DNA of 64,000 bases, taken from assembly GCF_020536995.1 (NCBI RefSeq), contig NC_068359.1:80071346-80135345 (forward strand), read 5' to 3'. The position numbers and the translations under genes were made by a program. Numbering within the stretch: position 1 is the first letter of the stretch; each line of letters begins with the position of its first letter. Source of the DNA: Dreissena polymorpha (Eukaryota; Mollusca; Bivalvia; Myida; Dreissenidae). This document shows, one piece after another, positions 23,101 to 35,290 of this stretch. The notes under the pieces were generated by a model. The model worked only from the letters and a program-made list of their open reading frames with translations. It was not told the origin of the DNA and did no database searches.

Positions 23101-24083
23101 CATGATAAATGTTTAATTGAGCGCACGTTGTTGTTTGGCAACAACGTTAACATGTTCATAGCAAATTTAGATTTTAAAGATACAAGAATATCGCGAAATT
23201 ATTATTTCGTAAATAATGAAATGTGCTTTTGTTTCAGCTTTTTTATTTTGGCAAGGCAACGCTGTTATGCAACCCGAAAACAGACTAATACAACTGAAAA
23301 TATATTTATAACCACGTAATGACGTATAGTATCTTTAAGAGAGAGTTTAGTGTCTATATAGCAAGGCTGGCCGATTTGTGTTAACATTAAAAAAAAAAAC
23401 TTTTTCGTTCATTAGCGCATTTCTCGTTAAAACAGTTGCAAAATGCAACGGAATATTTCGGCATTAGCACAGTTACTGTCAAAATTAATATATTTTGCAA
23501 TGAAAAAATCACTTCATTGAAAGTATACTGCTTGTTCAAAGAAACGTAAACCAAAATCCGCATATTTCATATTGAGACATCTCGCTTCAACCATTTTGAT
23601 AATTCGTTTATGTTAACCACCTAGGGCCATGACACATCAATATCATATCTAACCAATAGCCTATACACTACATGGCGATACATAAAACTGAATTTCAGAA
23701 AATAAACTAGATATTCGTCCATAAGGCTCGTAAGCCTCCACATTTCACGTTTGTCGCAAAACTACAGTAATCTTTCATCCTCCTGATGCAATAACTTTTC
23801 AGTTACGCGCAACAAAAGAATCTAAATGACACTCTTTAACAGTGTGGGTAAACACTATTATAAAAGCTGTTGTCTACGCTTTAGAACGGTTGAGGCCCAG
23901 CTTGGGGGTGGGGGTGCTATGGGCTTTAAAGCAAGACATACCCACATGAATCTCAGAATAAATATCATAACACAAAAGTGTAAATGAACATATATATAAA
24001 ATCAAAGAGCGTATACATTCGATTATATTAAAGATAAGTTACTCAATAATATTTTCAAGAGTAACAAAAAGCACAAAAAAACA
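17111..24083. other. Gene-poor spacer between the two paralogues
   Basis: No multi-exon gene was recognised. Contents include an aat microsatellite at 19076-19090 and G-rich patches at 22200-22228 and 23890-23915. A short ATG context (atggcgacgtcaatg, 17832) follows a cacgtgatag word, but its frame closes after about 20 codons. Open frames of 60-131 codons here lack domains. See the findings for one exon-like segment at 20137-20188. Confidence 0.35.
18546..18640. repeat. 45-bp direct repeat (aaatccacgaaattacg)
   Basis: The word aaatccacgaaattacg begins at 18546 and again at 18591, each followed by tcaac and 'aattagtt'. A third diverged match (aaccacgaaatttcat) follows near 18635. This is a short tandem duplication in non-coding sequence. 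Confidence 0.6.
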
Positions 24084-24205
24084 CAAGTTTCTGAGGCACG
24101 ATGAAATGGAGTCACCACAAGTATCAGCTAAATTCTTTCTTGTTGACAAGATTTCATAATCCAGCATCATGAAGTAAAAACTCTAGATCATCGTTATTCA
24201 ACTCA
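24084..24205. repeat. Duplicated ~120-bp segment, copy 1
   Basis: This segment shares long words with 25024-25145, in the same orientation and about 940 bases apart: gaggcacgatgaaat, gtatcagctaaatt, caagatttcataa and agcatcat. On the minus strand both copies read a short open frame ending in a similar peptide (D-D-L-E-F-L-L-H-D-A-G-L here) and a TGA at the same place. Confidence 0.6.
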
Positions 24206-24275
24206 GGAAGAATGAAATACACACTATTTGTGTCGAATTAACAAACACAAATTAACGTATCAGTATCGGCTTACA

Positions 24276-24276
24276 A

Positions 24277-24327
<51 letters not shown>
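24276..24327. repeat. (AAT)n microsatellite
   Basis: About 17 uninterrupted aat units. Confidence 0.95.
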
Positions 24328-24328
<1 letters not shown>

Positions 24329-24376
24329 CAACTAAAATAACAATACTGCTGATAATAACAATAAGAAAGTATAATT

Positions 24377-24456
24377 TGTTTTACATGTGTAGCATGCAGG
24401 TGATAACAAAATGTTTTACAAATGTAGCATGCCAGTAATAACAAAATGTTTTACAT
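24377..24456. repeat. 35-bp tandem repeat (tgttttaca...gtagcatgc)
   Basis: Two full units and a partial third begin at 24377, 24412 and 24447. Each starts tgttttaca and contains gtagcatgc and 'ataacaaaa'. Confidence 0.75.
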
Positions 24457-25023
24457 ATAACGAAATATGAAAATAAACATAAAAACACATATCATCGCAA
24501 TTCAAATTAATATACATTAAAAGAAAAAAACAACAAACGCTATGTAAATAGAATTAAATGACTCAGTGGTAAAAAGTCGTTATATACAGTCTAAGTAAAA
24601 CATTTTCAAAACAGGTTAAACGTTGATGCATAAAAAAATAGTAATTTCAGAAAAAGTTGTACCAGAAAATCAGTTGTTTAATACAATTGCAATAATTTTC
24701 GTCTGTACATTCGGAATCTTAATCATGGGAAGTAGAAATGTACTTTATTGGAAAAGATTGTACAGATCTTTTCGAAGGACGCATAGATATAATTTTTGGT
24801 TCTGCAACAAACAGTACATGTAAACTAGTCGGTTTCGGAGTTTAGAATGTTATCGAAATAAACAACATTTGAATAATAGTATCTGTATAAAATATTCCAT
24901 ACATTCTATTTTACATTCCTCATTTATATACATGTACATTTATTGGTTTTATATTGAGATGATAAATGTTGACATTACAATTATATACACTTGTTTTAAC
25001 ATTCACCAGAACATCAGAATAAC

Positions 25024-25145
25024 AAATCTTTGAGGTACGATGAAATTATTTAAATACAGGTATCAGCTAAATTACATCTCTTGCAAGATTTCATAACCTA
25101 GCATCATTTAGTACAAGTTCTATTTCATCGTGATTCTTCTCAACA
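25024..25145. repeat. Duplicated ~120-bp segment, copy 2
   Basis: Partner of 24084-24205. The minus-strand frame here ends D-E-I-E-L-V-L-N-D-A-R-L then TGA. The part after the stop is about as conserved as the part before it, so the pair may simply be a non-coding duplication. Confidence 0.55.
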
Positions 25146-26093
25146 AAAAACCGTAGAACAAGGTGCATTATTATTGATTAACACGTTCTATATGCATTTA
25201 TGTACGCATTAAACCAAAGAGGTTATATGCTTTGTACTACAAAGCAGAAGGGCACTGTTTATGGATAATTCACTTATACTATTGAACGAGATCGGAAAAA
25301 AGCTGTTTGACATTACGGTTCGGTACACTTAATTCACGAACATGTTTATTGATGAAGTGTCATAAAAGTAGATATAGAAAAGTAAAAAAAATATTGTTAG
25401 GATACGCTTAAAGCTCTCTCATGGAAGATATTATACGTAAAATAATAAGTATGTCATATTCAATTGATAGATGAAATATTAACCAAGTACACAAATTAAA
25501 TACACATTGAGTTATGCAAACTTAAGCATTTCAAAAAAAGGAATCAATGTTTGTGAAATTTATAAGATATATTTCCTTTTTTAAATTCATCGTAACGTTT
25601 GTTGACATCATATCTAAAACTCATGAAAAGGCATATACAAATAAAATAAAAACAACTGTCCTGAAATCTCCATTATTCTGTGCAGATTAGTTCAACGACG
25701 CAAATTAACAATCAGGAATAAACGTGTAAATATCGGCACAATTACTTCTTATTGATTTTTTATATCCGTGTGTCGTATAAGTCGTAAAACTAATAATGAT
25801 GATATTTTAAATTACCGCACATAAATCGATCTTTGATTAAAACATCCGTTCAATCCTTGCTGTCGGCGCGCATGTGATTTGTTGTATTGTAGAATGAGGT
25901 GTTGTGTTATGTACATACTATACGGTGAATGCCCCGGAAGCAAAAAGACCAGTTAACGGCAGTTAATCCCAATGAAGAAGAACATTTTTATCGCATCCGT
26001 TCGTTATTCCGAAAGAAAACAACGCCACCAACCTTGTGCGTTCCTCTGGATCGCCGTTCCAAGTCTTAGTAATAATACATTCATTTAATTAGT

Positions 26094-26099
26094 AGCGAC
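26094..26099 (-). terminator. Candidate poly(A) signal for copy B (ATTAAA)
   Basis: On the minus strand ATTAAA lies about 50 bases after the stop of copy B. It is a common variant poly(A) signal; the assignment is positional. Confidence 0.35.
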
Positions 26100-26148
26100 A
26101 GTGTGGATTGGGTGTTGCAGTTGGTACGAATGTCATGCAATGACTTGT

Positions 26149-29100
26149 CTACGACACTGGGTAACTTTTACATCGGATAGTGGGTTCAATCCTCTCAGTT
26201 TGTTTGCAGAACATGCTCGACGCGGCCTGTCTATTAAATATAAACGATAAATAAGCTGAATACATTTGATTGAAGGCGACATTGCATAGCAAAATATGTG
26301 AATGTCGTCAGTAAGTGATATGAAAAGTCAATAGTTATATTTAAACAAAAGTTGTTTTGATCGCAAAATACATGTACCAAGATTGTTTCTTGGGTGTGTT
26401 AACGTCGCTACCTTTTAATTTTTTTATGTCTTGTTGGGTTAGGATCTGCTGGCACGTCATGGAAGTGGTCATTTCCTACTTTATGTAATGGTCTCATTTC
26501 TGCAACATCAGTTGTGCGCAAAGTCGTACTTTTGTGGTTTTCATCCTTCTTTATCCTATCAAAAGCAACATTCAGGTTGAGATCACACAAATGTATATTT
26601 TGGTTTTAAAGAAACATGTTCCCTAGATATACTGTCACGGTTCTGTTTGAGTTCTCTACCTGTTTACTAAATGAAGTTATAGAGCGCTTTAGCGACTGAT
26701 CATTCTAAAAGCAAAACATGTTTAATTGCATAGCATGTATAATAAATTCCGATTCCGTTTCCATATAATTTTCCAAAATGCTAATAAGCCAATCACTGTT
26801 TTTTTCGGTGTTTTAAGTATAGTTCATATACCACTACAATGTATAGTTTGTGAATACCGTAAGTTCGTAGATCTCATAATTCTAACATATACACATACGC
26901 TTAGAATGTTTACATCCTTCGGGACCAAACAAAACGTTGTTTTTGTAAACAAAACATTTTGTATAAGATTAAAGACCCAAAAATATGCCGTTTTAACAGA
27001 TAAGTCTTCTACGAAAATGTATATATATAAAGCAATGGCACAAGAGGAATCCTTTGAAAAATGAATATCGGTAATAATTGGTCTTTTCATTATTTTATCC
27101 ACATTCCTTGCACCATGCTAGCATTATACACTAAAAGCGTATGTATGTTGGGACAAAGAGGTCCGACCAGAGTAGGACAAGTAATAATATTGATGTCTGT
27201 CAAAGATATTGCCGATAGGCATTCCTGACAGAGGCTTAGTTCGCAAGCTTCAAGTATTGACACACTCACTAAATTTATATTCATTTGGTATTTTCGTGTG
27301 AATGACAAAAGTTAACTAAAGGTCTTCATCATAAAAGAACAAACAAATTACACTATTCAACTCAATATCACCTATTAATTGTGCAAACGTAGTTTCGTAT
27401 TTTTAAGTTACATTTTAAGCAGATCGGAACACTAAATGCATAAATGACACAAGTTTGGTTAACAATTATCGTAACACTCTGAAATAAAGTTATTACTATA
27501 AGTCAATTTTGCAGGGATAATGTTAAATATTCATGAAACCGACAAGATTTAGACAGTTAATTGTATATGTGTATGTGAAAGAGCTATCCAAAAGCTTACT
27601 TTTCCAATGCTGTACTGTCGTTCTGCGAAGGTCCTGCAACGAAACGTTTATAATTTTTTGAACTATTTAAATATTTTAAGGCAGACTTTATCATGGAAAA
27701 ACAAAACGTACTGCAATTATTACCTTTGCCATATAATTCTAGTGTTTTCAATCTTGCTTTCAACGAAATATCGGGACAAAGGTGCTGAAATTCTCGTCTG
27801 ATTGCATCAAGTGTTGGCTGCATTTGTCCAGCCTGCAAGGCATATTTGAAAGCCGCACGATCTTCCGCAGAATGACATTCCACGTGTAGAAGGACGGATC
27901 TATCTCCAGTCTCTTCAGCTCTAACATAGTGGTTGTGTTTACAGCTATTTTCGCTTACAACCATTTTCTTTCTCAGTTGAACAGCTGCCAATAACAATAA
28001 CATACACCCATATATGATCGTTACATGTCCATCTTTATACAACTTTTAAGCAGTTATTGAAAACGATGAACATTGCAAAAAATCAGTAATTATAAATTCA
28101 TGGTTATCATTGTTGTCAGTCAATTCAATATTTCTATTGCGTAATTCAAACTGAACAGAGGATAAATATTTGGTGGCGAAAAGATGACGGTTTGTCCGGC
28201 GTGGCTTAGAAAATATGCTTGTTTGGACCGGACGGGATATAAACTATCTACATTTCGACACACAACATGACTTCGATGTATTCTGCTATTTCACCGTTTT
28301 GTTAAATGCAACATATGAACCTAAGAAAAGAGACTAAGTTCTTAGATTAACATTGCTACAAGTCAAGCATGTTTCATGAACTAAATACTTGATATTCCAA
28401 TAACGGCTTGTTTTTTGTACTTAGAATAGTTTCCTAATAAAGTGAAGTTTAAAATGTTTTATACTTACCAATATAAGATATAATTAAACTGTGAAAATCA
28501 AACTCTTATTGTTACTTTATCATGATTTTGTGAAACAAATCATCACAAACACATGTTAATTTGGTGTATGTAAAGTTCAAGTTCGTTAACCACAATATAA
28601 TTACGTGAAACATATTTAGACCGAAGGCAAACGATTAAAGTGGCCTTTTCACGTTTTGGTAAATTAACGAAATTTAAAAACAAAGTTTCAGATTCGCAAA
28701 TTTTTGTTGTAGTTATGCTATTTGTGGGCAAACAGTAATACTGAACATTTACCATGCTCTAAAATATCCATAATATGCATCTTTTGACGATTTAAAAACC
28801 AAATTATAAGGCGTTGCAACGCGAAACGATTCAATCATTTGGATAGTTCTGTTGTTGACGGGATATTTTGTGACACTACGAGGATTGCTTATATAGAGTA
28901 TAAAATGCATCACACATGGTATGAGAACAGATGGCCGAGTGGTCTAAGCGATTGACTTTTACTCAAGGGTTCAGTGGTTCGAGCCCAGTTGACGGTTACT
29001 TTTTTTCTTTAATTTTAATGTTGCTTTTTACTGGAGCTTTTTAGATCCAATGTATACATTTATTAATATAAAACATTTCATGAAAAACTTCAATATCTGC

Positions 29101-32100
29101 CCAAATGTGTGAAAAGGTCCCTTTCATGACGGCAAGCCATTTTCCCTAAAATGTTTAAATATGTTATTATTATTTCCTTACTTGACAATTTTATGTATTT
29201 TGTGTGGTGTTAAAATTGAAAGACCTTGAACCTTTAAATTCACCTAAAGCGTCTGCAGTGGCTGACGTGTTTCTGCTAAAAATAAATACTACTAATCCAG
29301 AAAGGAGACATTTCGCTTAATGTGTAATGAACATATCTATGGGCCTATTTGTATAATGGCTAACAGTGCTATCCAGAAAAAAAGACATTGTTTTCGGAAT
29401 CGCAATGACTGGTCATAAGTTAATGTTATAAACATAAAACTATTGCTAAAAATTAATGCGACCCAAATTCCACAAAACAATTACAATCCTATGTTGCTAT
29501 GCAAGCCAGTAGAACTTATATCCCCACTGTTTTTTGTTGTATTCGTCACACATTTAATGTCTGCTTATTATAAAAATGCTTTAAGTGATGCGCGGACTAT
29601 CGGCTGGTATTTTAAACCCGTGATTAACGAATAGCAACAAATTCTATAATGTGGTAAGCCGGCGAGTATGAATACGCATTGACTGGATATGACAGTGACG
29701 TGATCAACTGCCGTATATCAACTAGTTTGAACGGTCACCGCGTTATTGAGCAATTGTGTAGAAAAGTAGAAGAGTAGAAAGTTGTAGAGCACGCAGTCTT
29801 CTACACTGAGACGAAACATACCTATGTTGTCCATCATATGGTCGTAATTATCTTTGTACATCACAGCCTCTTGTTCGTAATTTTGACAATTATAAAGCAT
29901 TCGTATGAATTCTGTAATCGGCTGTAAGTGCTGTGTAAGAGTTCCATTGACACAGTCCGTCAGCAATTGAAACATATCTTTGATGGAACGAGGACGCACC
30001 ACAACTTGTATGCAACCTTGTCGTACATAATATTCTGAAATCATATCAAAATATACTTAGTAGGCACACCAACGATTGTATACCAATTATTGTATATGAG
30101 AGAAATGTTCATTAAACAATGTACGCGAAGTACACAATTTTATTAAAATATAAACAACTCCGTCAAAATTCATAATTCAGTTACATAAAATATTCAGCAC
30201 ATTATTGTGTTTAAACAATATACTCCGTCTCCAGTCTAATTATAGGCAAGCAATATAGTTTCCCTGCGCTAGTCGTTTTTTTACGGTAAGTTACCGTTTT
30301 CTTTACTATAAAGGATAATAAATACAATACACCATTACAACTAATATTATGAATGTTCACCGCATTTGAAAGGTCAGGACACACTATTGGCATGTCTACA
30401 CCGGTTGAACGGCATGATGAACTATATCCGTACCAAAAATTAATTGCAAAACACATATGTTTATAAATATTAACATATCATTTTGATTAAAACTTGAGCG
30501 CCGAAACAAAAAACCTTATACACGTTTACTTTAAAACTTTAACAAGCTTATTTTAACATTATAATAACTATTTATTGTAACTGGTGTACATGTCTCTATA
30601 CAATCATCAAATAACGCCTTGCCTCCAAATGACGTAAATGTATTATCCAGTGTGTTCTTGATACATGTGTTTGCTGGATCCATGCTGTGTTTACCGCTGT
30701 TGTTGAAAGAGTTGACAATACGATCCGTTATCTGATGCAGTTCCGCAGTGTTACATCCTGATATGTCTATTTCGACTGTTAATTCTGTGTTAAAAAAATA
30801 AATTAGTAAGACTAAACGGGTAGGAATATTAAAGGGGCCTTTTCACAGATTTTGGCATTGTTTAACTTATTCATTAAATGCTTTATATTTATAAATGAAA
30901 ACATTGGATCGTAAAAGCTCCAGTAAAAAATCAAGAATAAAATTAAAAAAAGAAAAAGAACATTGCCCGGAGCAGGTTTCGAACCGGCGACTCCTGGAGT
31001 CCTGCCAGAGTCCTGAAGTAAAAACGCTTTAGCCTACTGAGCTATTCCGCCGAGTACACATACTTGACGTATTTTATACCTTATATAAGCAATTTTCGTA
31101 GTTGCACAAAATTTAACGACAAAAACAGAACTCTCCAAATTATTCAATCTTTTCGCGTTGCAACGCTTTATAATTTTTAGGTTTTAAAATCGTCAAAAGA
31201 TGCATATAATGGCTATATTAGAGCATGGTAAATGTTCAGTATTACTGTTTCCTCACTTATATCATAACTAAAACGAAAATTTGCGAATCTGAAACAACTT
31301 TTTTCAATTTTGTCAATTTACCAAAGCGTGAAAAGATCCCTTTAAGCTGACAAGTAAAATTTCAATAGATACCCATTGTAAAAAAAATTAGTCATGGCAT
31401 TGTATGTTCGTATATCTTACTTATTTCATTTCTTGTCGTGAATATTAATATAATCCTTTTATTAATATTTTACTGTATATTTGAAAGGATGTACAAAATT
31501 TTTAAACATTCGAAATTATTTTACAGGTTTATATGTCATTACTTTCATAGATAATATACAATCTACATTCTATCTAACATCAACGCACAAATTAAACATC
31601 GTCACATAATTTGTCACCAATAGAAACTATATTTATTTTCTTGAAAATTTCTCATCATCGCATTAAATTAACCTGGCATATTTATGGGATATTTGCCGGA
31701 TGCAGATCGTGGTGGTAAACTTCGGCTTGTAATATCGTGTCCCTGTTGATGTGCTGGAAATTATGATGAGTCATTATTATTTAAAGCATACGATAGCAAA
31801 ATAAAAATACAAAATGAATACTTTTCTAAAGCACGGATGCCATTGTTTTGTTTGTCTAGAATTTGACATAAATTCTAGACATAATGAAGCTCATGACAGT
31901 GAACATATTCATAATTACTGACATTTACGCATGTCATACAACTACTAGTTCCTTTACCTTGTTCTAAGTCACGAGTATGATCTTGGTCGCGAATACTCAA
32001 ATCCTCGAGTTCTTCGTCTGAAACAATTAGGTATTGAATGTAAAACACAAGGAAGCATGTCCAAATGTACGGCAAATGTATTTTTAATTTAGTTAAATGT

Positions 32101-33033
32101 CCATCGTAGGTGTTGTTAAACCTGTAATACAGAACATGAATTGCGATAAGTTCGCAATACATAAGAATTTATCAGAAATGCTTACGTAACTGATCAATTG
32201 TAGGAACTAGTATTGACTAATTAAATATTTTTTTGACGTTAAGTTTAACGAAACATATTAACCTAACGTTGTAATTGTACCTTGTGCTTCGTAATTCCCA
32301 GCGTTCTGCGTTATGAAGTCGTGAAGGCGCTGCTGATCTGTAAATAAAAGCTTTATTAAGTCTTTTTATATAATTAACACATTCGTAGAGTTTTATCAAA
32401 TAAATCATAAAGCACTTGCATGGACAAAGTGTTTGTATATAAATTACTTTCTGTAAATTCCATAACTCTCTGTCGATATGATTTTTCAGTATGGTGATTT
32501 ATGTTAAACGCTTCGACGTAATCTGCATTATCAGGAGGTTCCCTCATTTCCTCGACATTCCTTATTTCGCCATTTATCTCATCGGTAAATTGCATGTCTG
32601 ATATGCACTGGCATATTCTTTGAACTGCAGTGTGTACAATCTTCACCTGTTGTTCAAAATATTCTTCGCTTATGCCTATAACAATATTTGAATACAGTTC
32701 CATTCTGGCTTGACTTATCTGGCGAACTAAAACGCGAAAGTCCTCATGTAGCCATCCTTGACCAGTTATATCTATTAGAAACGGAAACAAATAAACCGGC
32801 CAATCGTCAACATTTGCGTTCACACCAAAGCCTGGAAACAAGTGATTTTGGTTTTGAATACCGATCGGGTGTTGGTTTATTTTACTCATGTGGTGAAATA
32901 AAAAATGATCAATCCTCATAGAAGGGTTTTCTCTTGTAACGCCATGATCCAAAAGACGTCTAAGGACTCTACGTACAACATGTAGGTGTAGATATGCCAG
33001 GATGTTTGCCTTCCTGATATCAGCTTGCGCCAT
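26149..33033 (-). CDS. Copy B: HEPN-like / TRADD-N-like protein, 10 exons, 559 aa
   Basis: Exons, 5' to 3' on the minus strand: 33033-32448, 32337-32281, 32017-31958, 31753-31673, 30784-30623, 30034-29822, 27984-27724, 27633-27600, 26555-26412, 26230-26149. Eight lengths equal or nearly equal those of copy A, all phases agree, and only exon 9 differs much (144 versus 180 bases). Exon 6 is about 68% identical to copy A at the protein level. Intron 5 uses a GC donor (GGAG|GCAAGG); all others are GT-AG. Domain order is the same: HEPN-like N-terminus (R110 kept, Ser/Asn where His is expected), linker, two TRADD-N-like units, variable basic tail. Introns 4 and 6 each hold a TIR element with a tRNA-like core. 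It converges on copy A, so the pair arose by inverted duplication. Confidence 0.8.
28637..29124 (+). mobile_element. TIR element E1 with tRNA-like core (intron 6 of copy B)
   Basis: The ends AAAGTGGCCTTTTCAC and GTGAAAAGGTCCCTTT are inverted repeats of 16 bases with two mismatches. About 280 bases of left body and 120 bases of right body match E2 (30831-31343) when that is reverse-complemented. Between them sits a tRNA-like core that differs from that of E2. There is no protein-coding capacity. It opposes the direction of copy B. Confidence 0.75.
28925..29006 (+). ncRNA. tRNA-Leu/Ser-like core of E1
   Basis: The A-box tggccgagtgg (28932) and B-box ggttcgagccc (28976) are well formed and normally spaced, and a T-run (pol III terminator) begins near 29000. 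The A-box is of the Leu/Ser class. The segment TTGA-CTTTTAC-TCAA could make an anticodon arm, but the acceptor stem is poor. It is most likely a SINE-like tRNA-derived promoter rather than a working tRNA. Confidence 0.5.
30831..31343 (-). mobile_element. TIR element E2 with a different tRNA-like core (intron 4 of copy B)
   Basis: The ends AAAGGGGCCTTTTCAC (30831) and GTGAAAAGATCCCTTT (to 31343) are inverted repeats. Read on the minus strand the body aligns with E1 from end to end, with shared words such as cagtaatactgaacatttac, gcatcttttgacgattt and gttgcaacgcgaaa. The central tRNA-like part is unrelated to that of E1. Confidence 0.75.
30951..31055 (-). ncRNA. tRNA-like core of E2
   Basis: On the minus strand the A-box tagctcagtagg (31044-31033) and B-box ggttcgaaacc (30985-30975) are near canonical, and a T-rich stretch follows (30960-30951). 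The spacing between boxes is longer than in a standard tRNA, with a self-complementary ggactccaggagtc segment between them. It could be a long variable arm or an intron-like insert. I do not assign an anticodon. Confidence 0.45.
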
Positions 33034-34666
33034 TGCTTATACCTTACACTTTTTCTTCATCCAATGGGGATTTATTCACTTACATTTAGCTGAAATAGAT
33101 GGAGACATGATTATGGAAATCATGGCAAGTTTGTATGAATTAAAAAAAAAAACTCCTGAAAAGTTCAAAAACGGGTCGGACAATTTTTACAGTCGTGATA
33201 TCAAAACTCTGGTACTATTTAGGTCGGGTATTAACTAAGATAACCCGTATACGTTAAAATACATTCAATAACATTTAGATTTAAAAAAACATAATATAGT
33301 CTGACAATTTAGAAATACAGACGAAATCATGTATTTATTTTATTAATGACAATATTAAGGCTTAATAAGTTAAGTTCTTATCAACATAACACCTATTATA
33401 AACATAGAATTATTACATACATGATTGATAACACGGCAAATAATGCAATGGAATATGACATTCAAACAGGAAGAGTCATGTATTGCCCCTCAAAAGGAAT
33501 ATTGTGTTTAGCGTATCTTATGAACGAATTCGTACACTTTCTAGTGCTGTTTTTATTATATACTAATCTGAACTATTTGAGGTTAAAAAAGCATTGCGAC
33601 ACATTTTTATTGTAGCTAAATTTTGTGTTACGATATAATGCACACAGGGACGTAATTCTTATTGGCAACCCTAAGTAATTACAAATGTCAATACATTTCC
33701 CTAAAGCTAAAAGAATCACTATGACAAAGTGAAAGCAATTTGGTTGTTTACAAATGTATAAATCATGCAAAACCGAATGGTATTATGCAAATAATAAATT
33801 TGCCTGGTGATACCACGCAGTGTATAAACAATAAGTTAAATTTGCTCATGCGTTTATGAATATCATCTTTGTTTTGTAAATAAATTCACTATTAGCAAAA
33901 TTGCTATGCTACTGTTTTATTAAATTTTAAAATGTAAGGAAACGATCATGCTATATAGTTAATAAAAAAACCTATGCGTATATACGTGTTTGTCCCTAAA
34001 AGGTTTGGTGATGTTTGTAAGGTTCACAATCCGTCCTCCGTGTTGAACTGGTTGTCCGTTCGTCTGTATGTCAGTCTCCCGGTCTGCCTATCCGTCGGAA
34101 CGTTCCTTCGGTTTCTCATAAAATGTTTAAGATACTTGTTATAACTTTGGTTTACTTTATTTATTTTTGCGAATTGTAAGGGCGCTGTACCAGAAAAAAT
34201 AATATTACTTAAAATTGTAAGTAAAAATATATTATCATGAAACCTGGTAATCACCTTTCGGATTTTTACCAGAGCACAAAGGTAAGTTTAATATTTTAAA
34301 ATTTAACAAAACTTAATAGTTTAATTTCGCAAAGAGTTCGTAAGATATGATGTTGATACTGGGTATAAGATTAAGCTAAATGTTTGTATTTTGTCTGTTT
34401 TTCAATCCATTCCCCTCTCCACCCATCCGTCTGTCTTTCCGTCATATAATATAATTATCAAATGTTGTGGAGAGTTTATCGGTTACTTTTCATATCTACA
34501 TATTTCAACTGCGATTGAATGTTAATTTAAAATATATTAACACTAAATAATGGATTTTTTCTACATGTTAATAAAATATAATTATGAAACTTGGTAAGCA
34601 AGCAATGTGACCGTTAAATGTAAAAAAACATTTTCATCAGATATTATTCGTCTGGTCAATATTAAA
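33034..34666. other. Upstream of copy B; gtctgtctg-type repeat remnants
   Basis: No gene was recognised. Two similar ~340-bp stretches (about 33975-34290 and 34290-34640) share a 'ccatccgtctgtctttccgtc'-type word, then 'cataaaatgttt' or similar, and end in 'atcatgaaacctggtaa' or 'attatgaaacttggtaa'. They look like two old tandem copies of a bivalve dispersed repeat. No promoter element could be fixed for copy B. Confidence 0.4.
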
Positions 34667-35290
34667 ACAAGAGTGCAACGATGACCGTTAATTGCTCATC
34701 TGATTTAAAGGTACAGCAATTGTCAACATTTTTACCTGGTAACCTTGATTTTTATTTTATATCATGTTAAAAGAATCTAGATGTGGTGGAGAAATTTTTA
34801 AGATAAAGTTCAATGGTTAATAGTTCACATATGAGAATTTAGTAGCGTTTTTAGTGTAGGTCTAATCCTTGTGACCTAGTTTGACCCAACTCCGATCCAG
34901 ATAACTTGAGTAGATATTTTCACGGCGAGCATTTTGATCAATTTTTATCATGATTTATTTGAAAAGGCGGTTTCTGGAGTGTTAGCGTTTCTTTAAGATT
35001 AAACCAGTTGACCTTTTGATCTAGGTTTTATTCCCACTTGATCCGATTTAAACTTGGCTTAAAAAAGGGTTACTGATGGAGTGCTATAAAGGCTATCCTA
35101 AGATTTGACCCGTACATCTAGTGTTTTCCTCACCTGACTCGGATTCAAACATGCAGTAGATATTGTAAAGAGGAACATTCTCGGCAATATTTAGCTTCAA
35201 ATGTTGCCTTTAAGAAATTGAAGACAAGGTGTTAGTTGACGACGCACGACGGACGTTAGACAAAGAGTAATCTCAAAATCTTACCTTTAG
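34667..35290. repeat. Dispersed bivalve repeat (acaagagtgc...gacgacgcacgacgg)
   Basis: It begins acaagagtgcaacgatgacc and 'attgctcatctg', continues with 'gtgacctagtttgaccc', 'gagcattttgatcaattttt' and 'ggcggtttctggagtgtta', and ends 'gttgacgacgcacgacggac'. This word order matches a very abundant non-coding repeat of bivalve genomes whose usual start is acaagagggccatgatggcc. No ORF. Confidence 0.65.

Noticed and set aside
28925-29006. Functional tRNA gene
   Set aside because: The boxes are good, but the acceptor stem does not pair well and the segment lies inside a repeated element.
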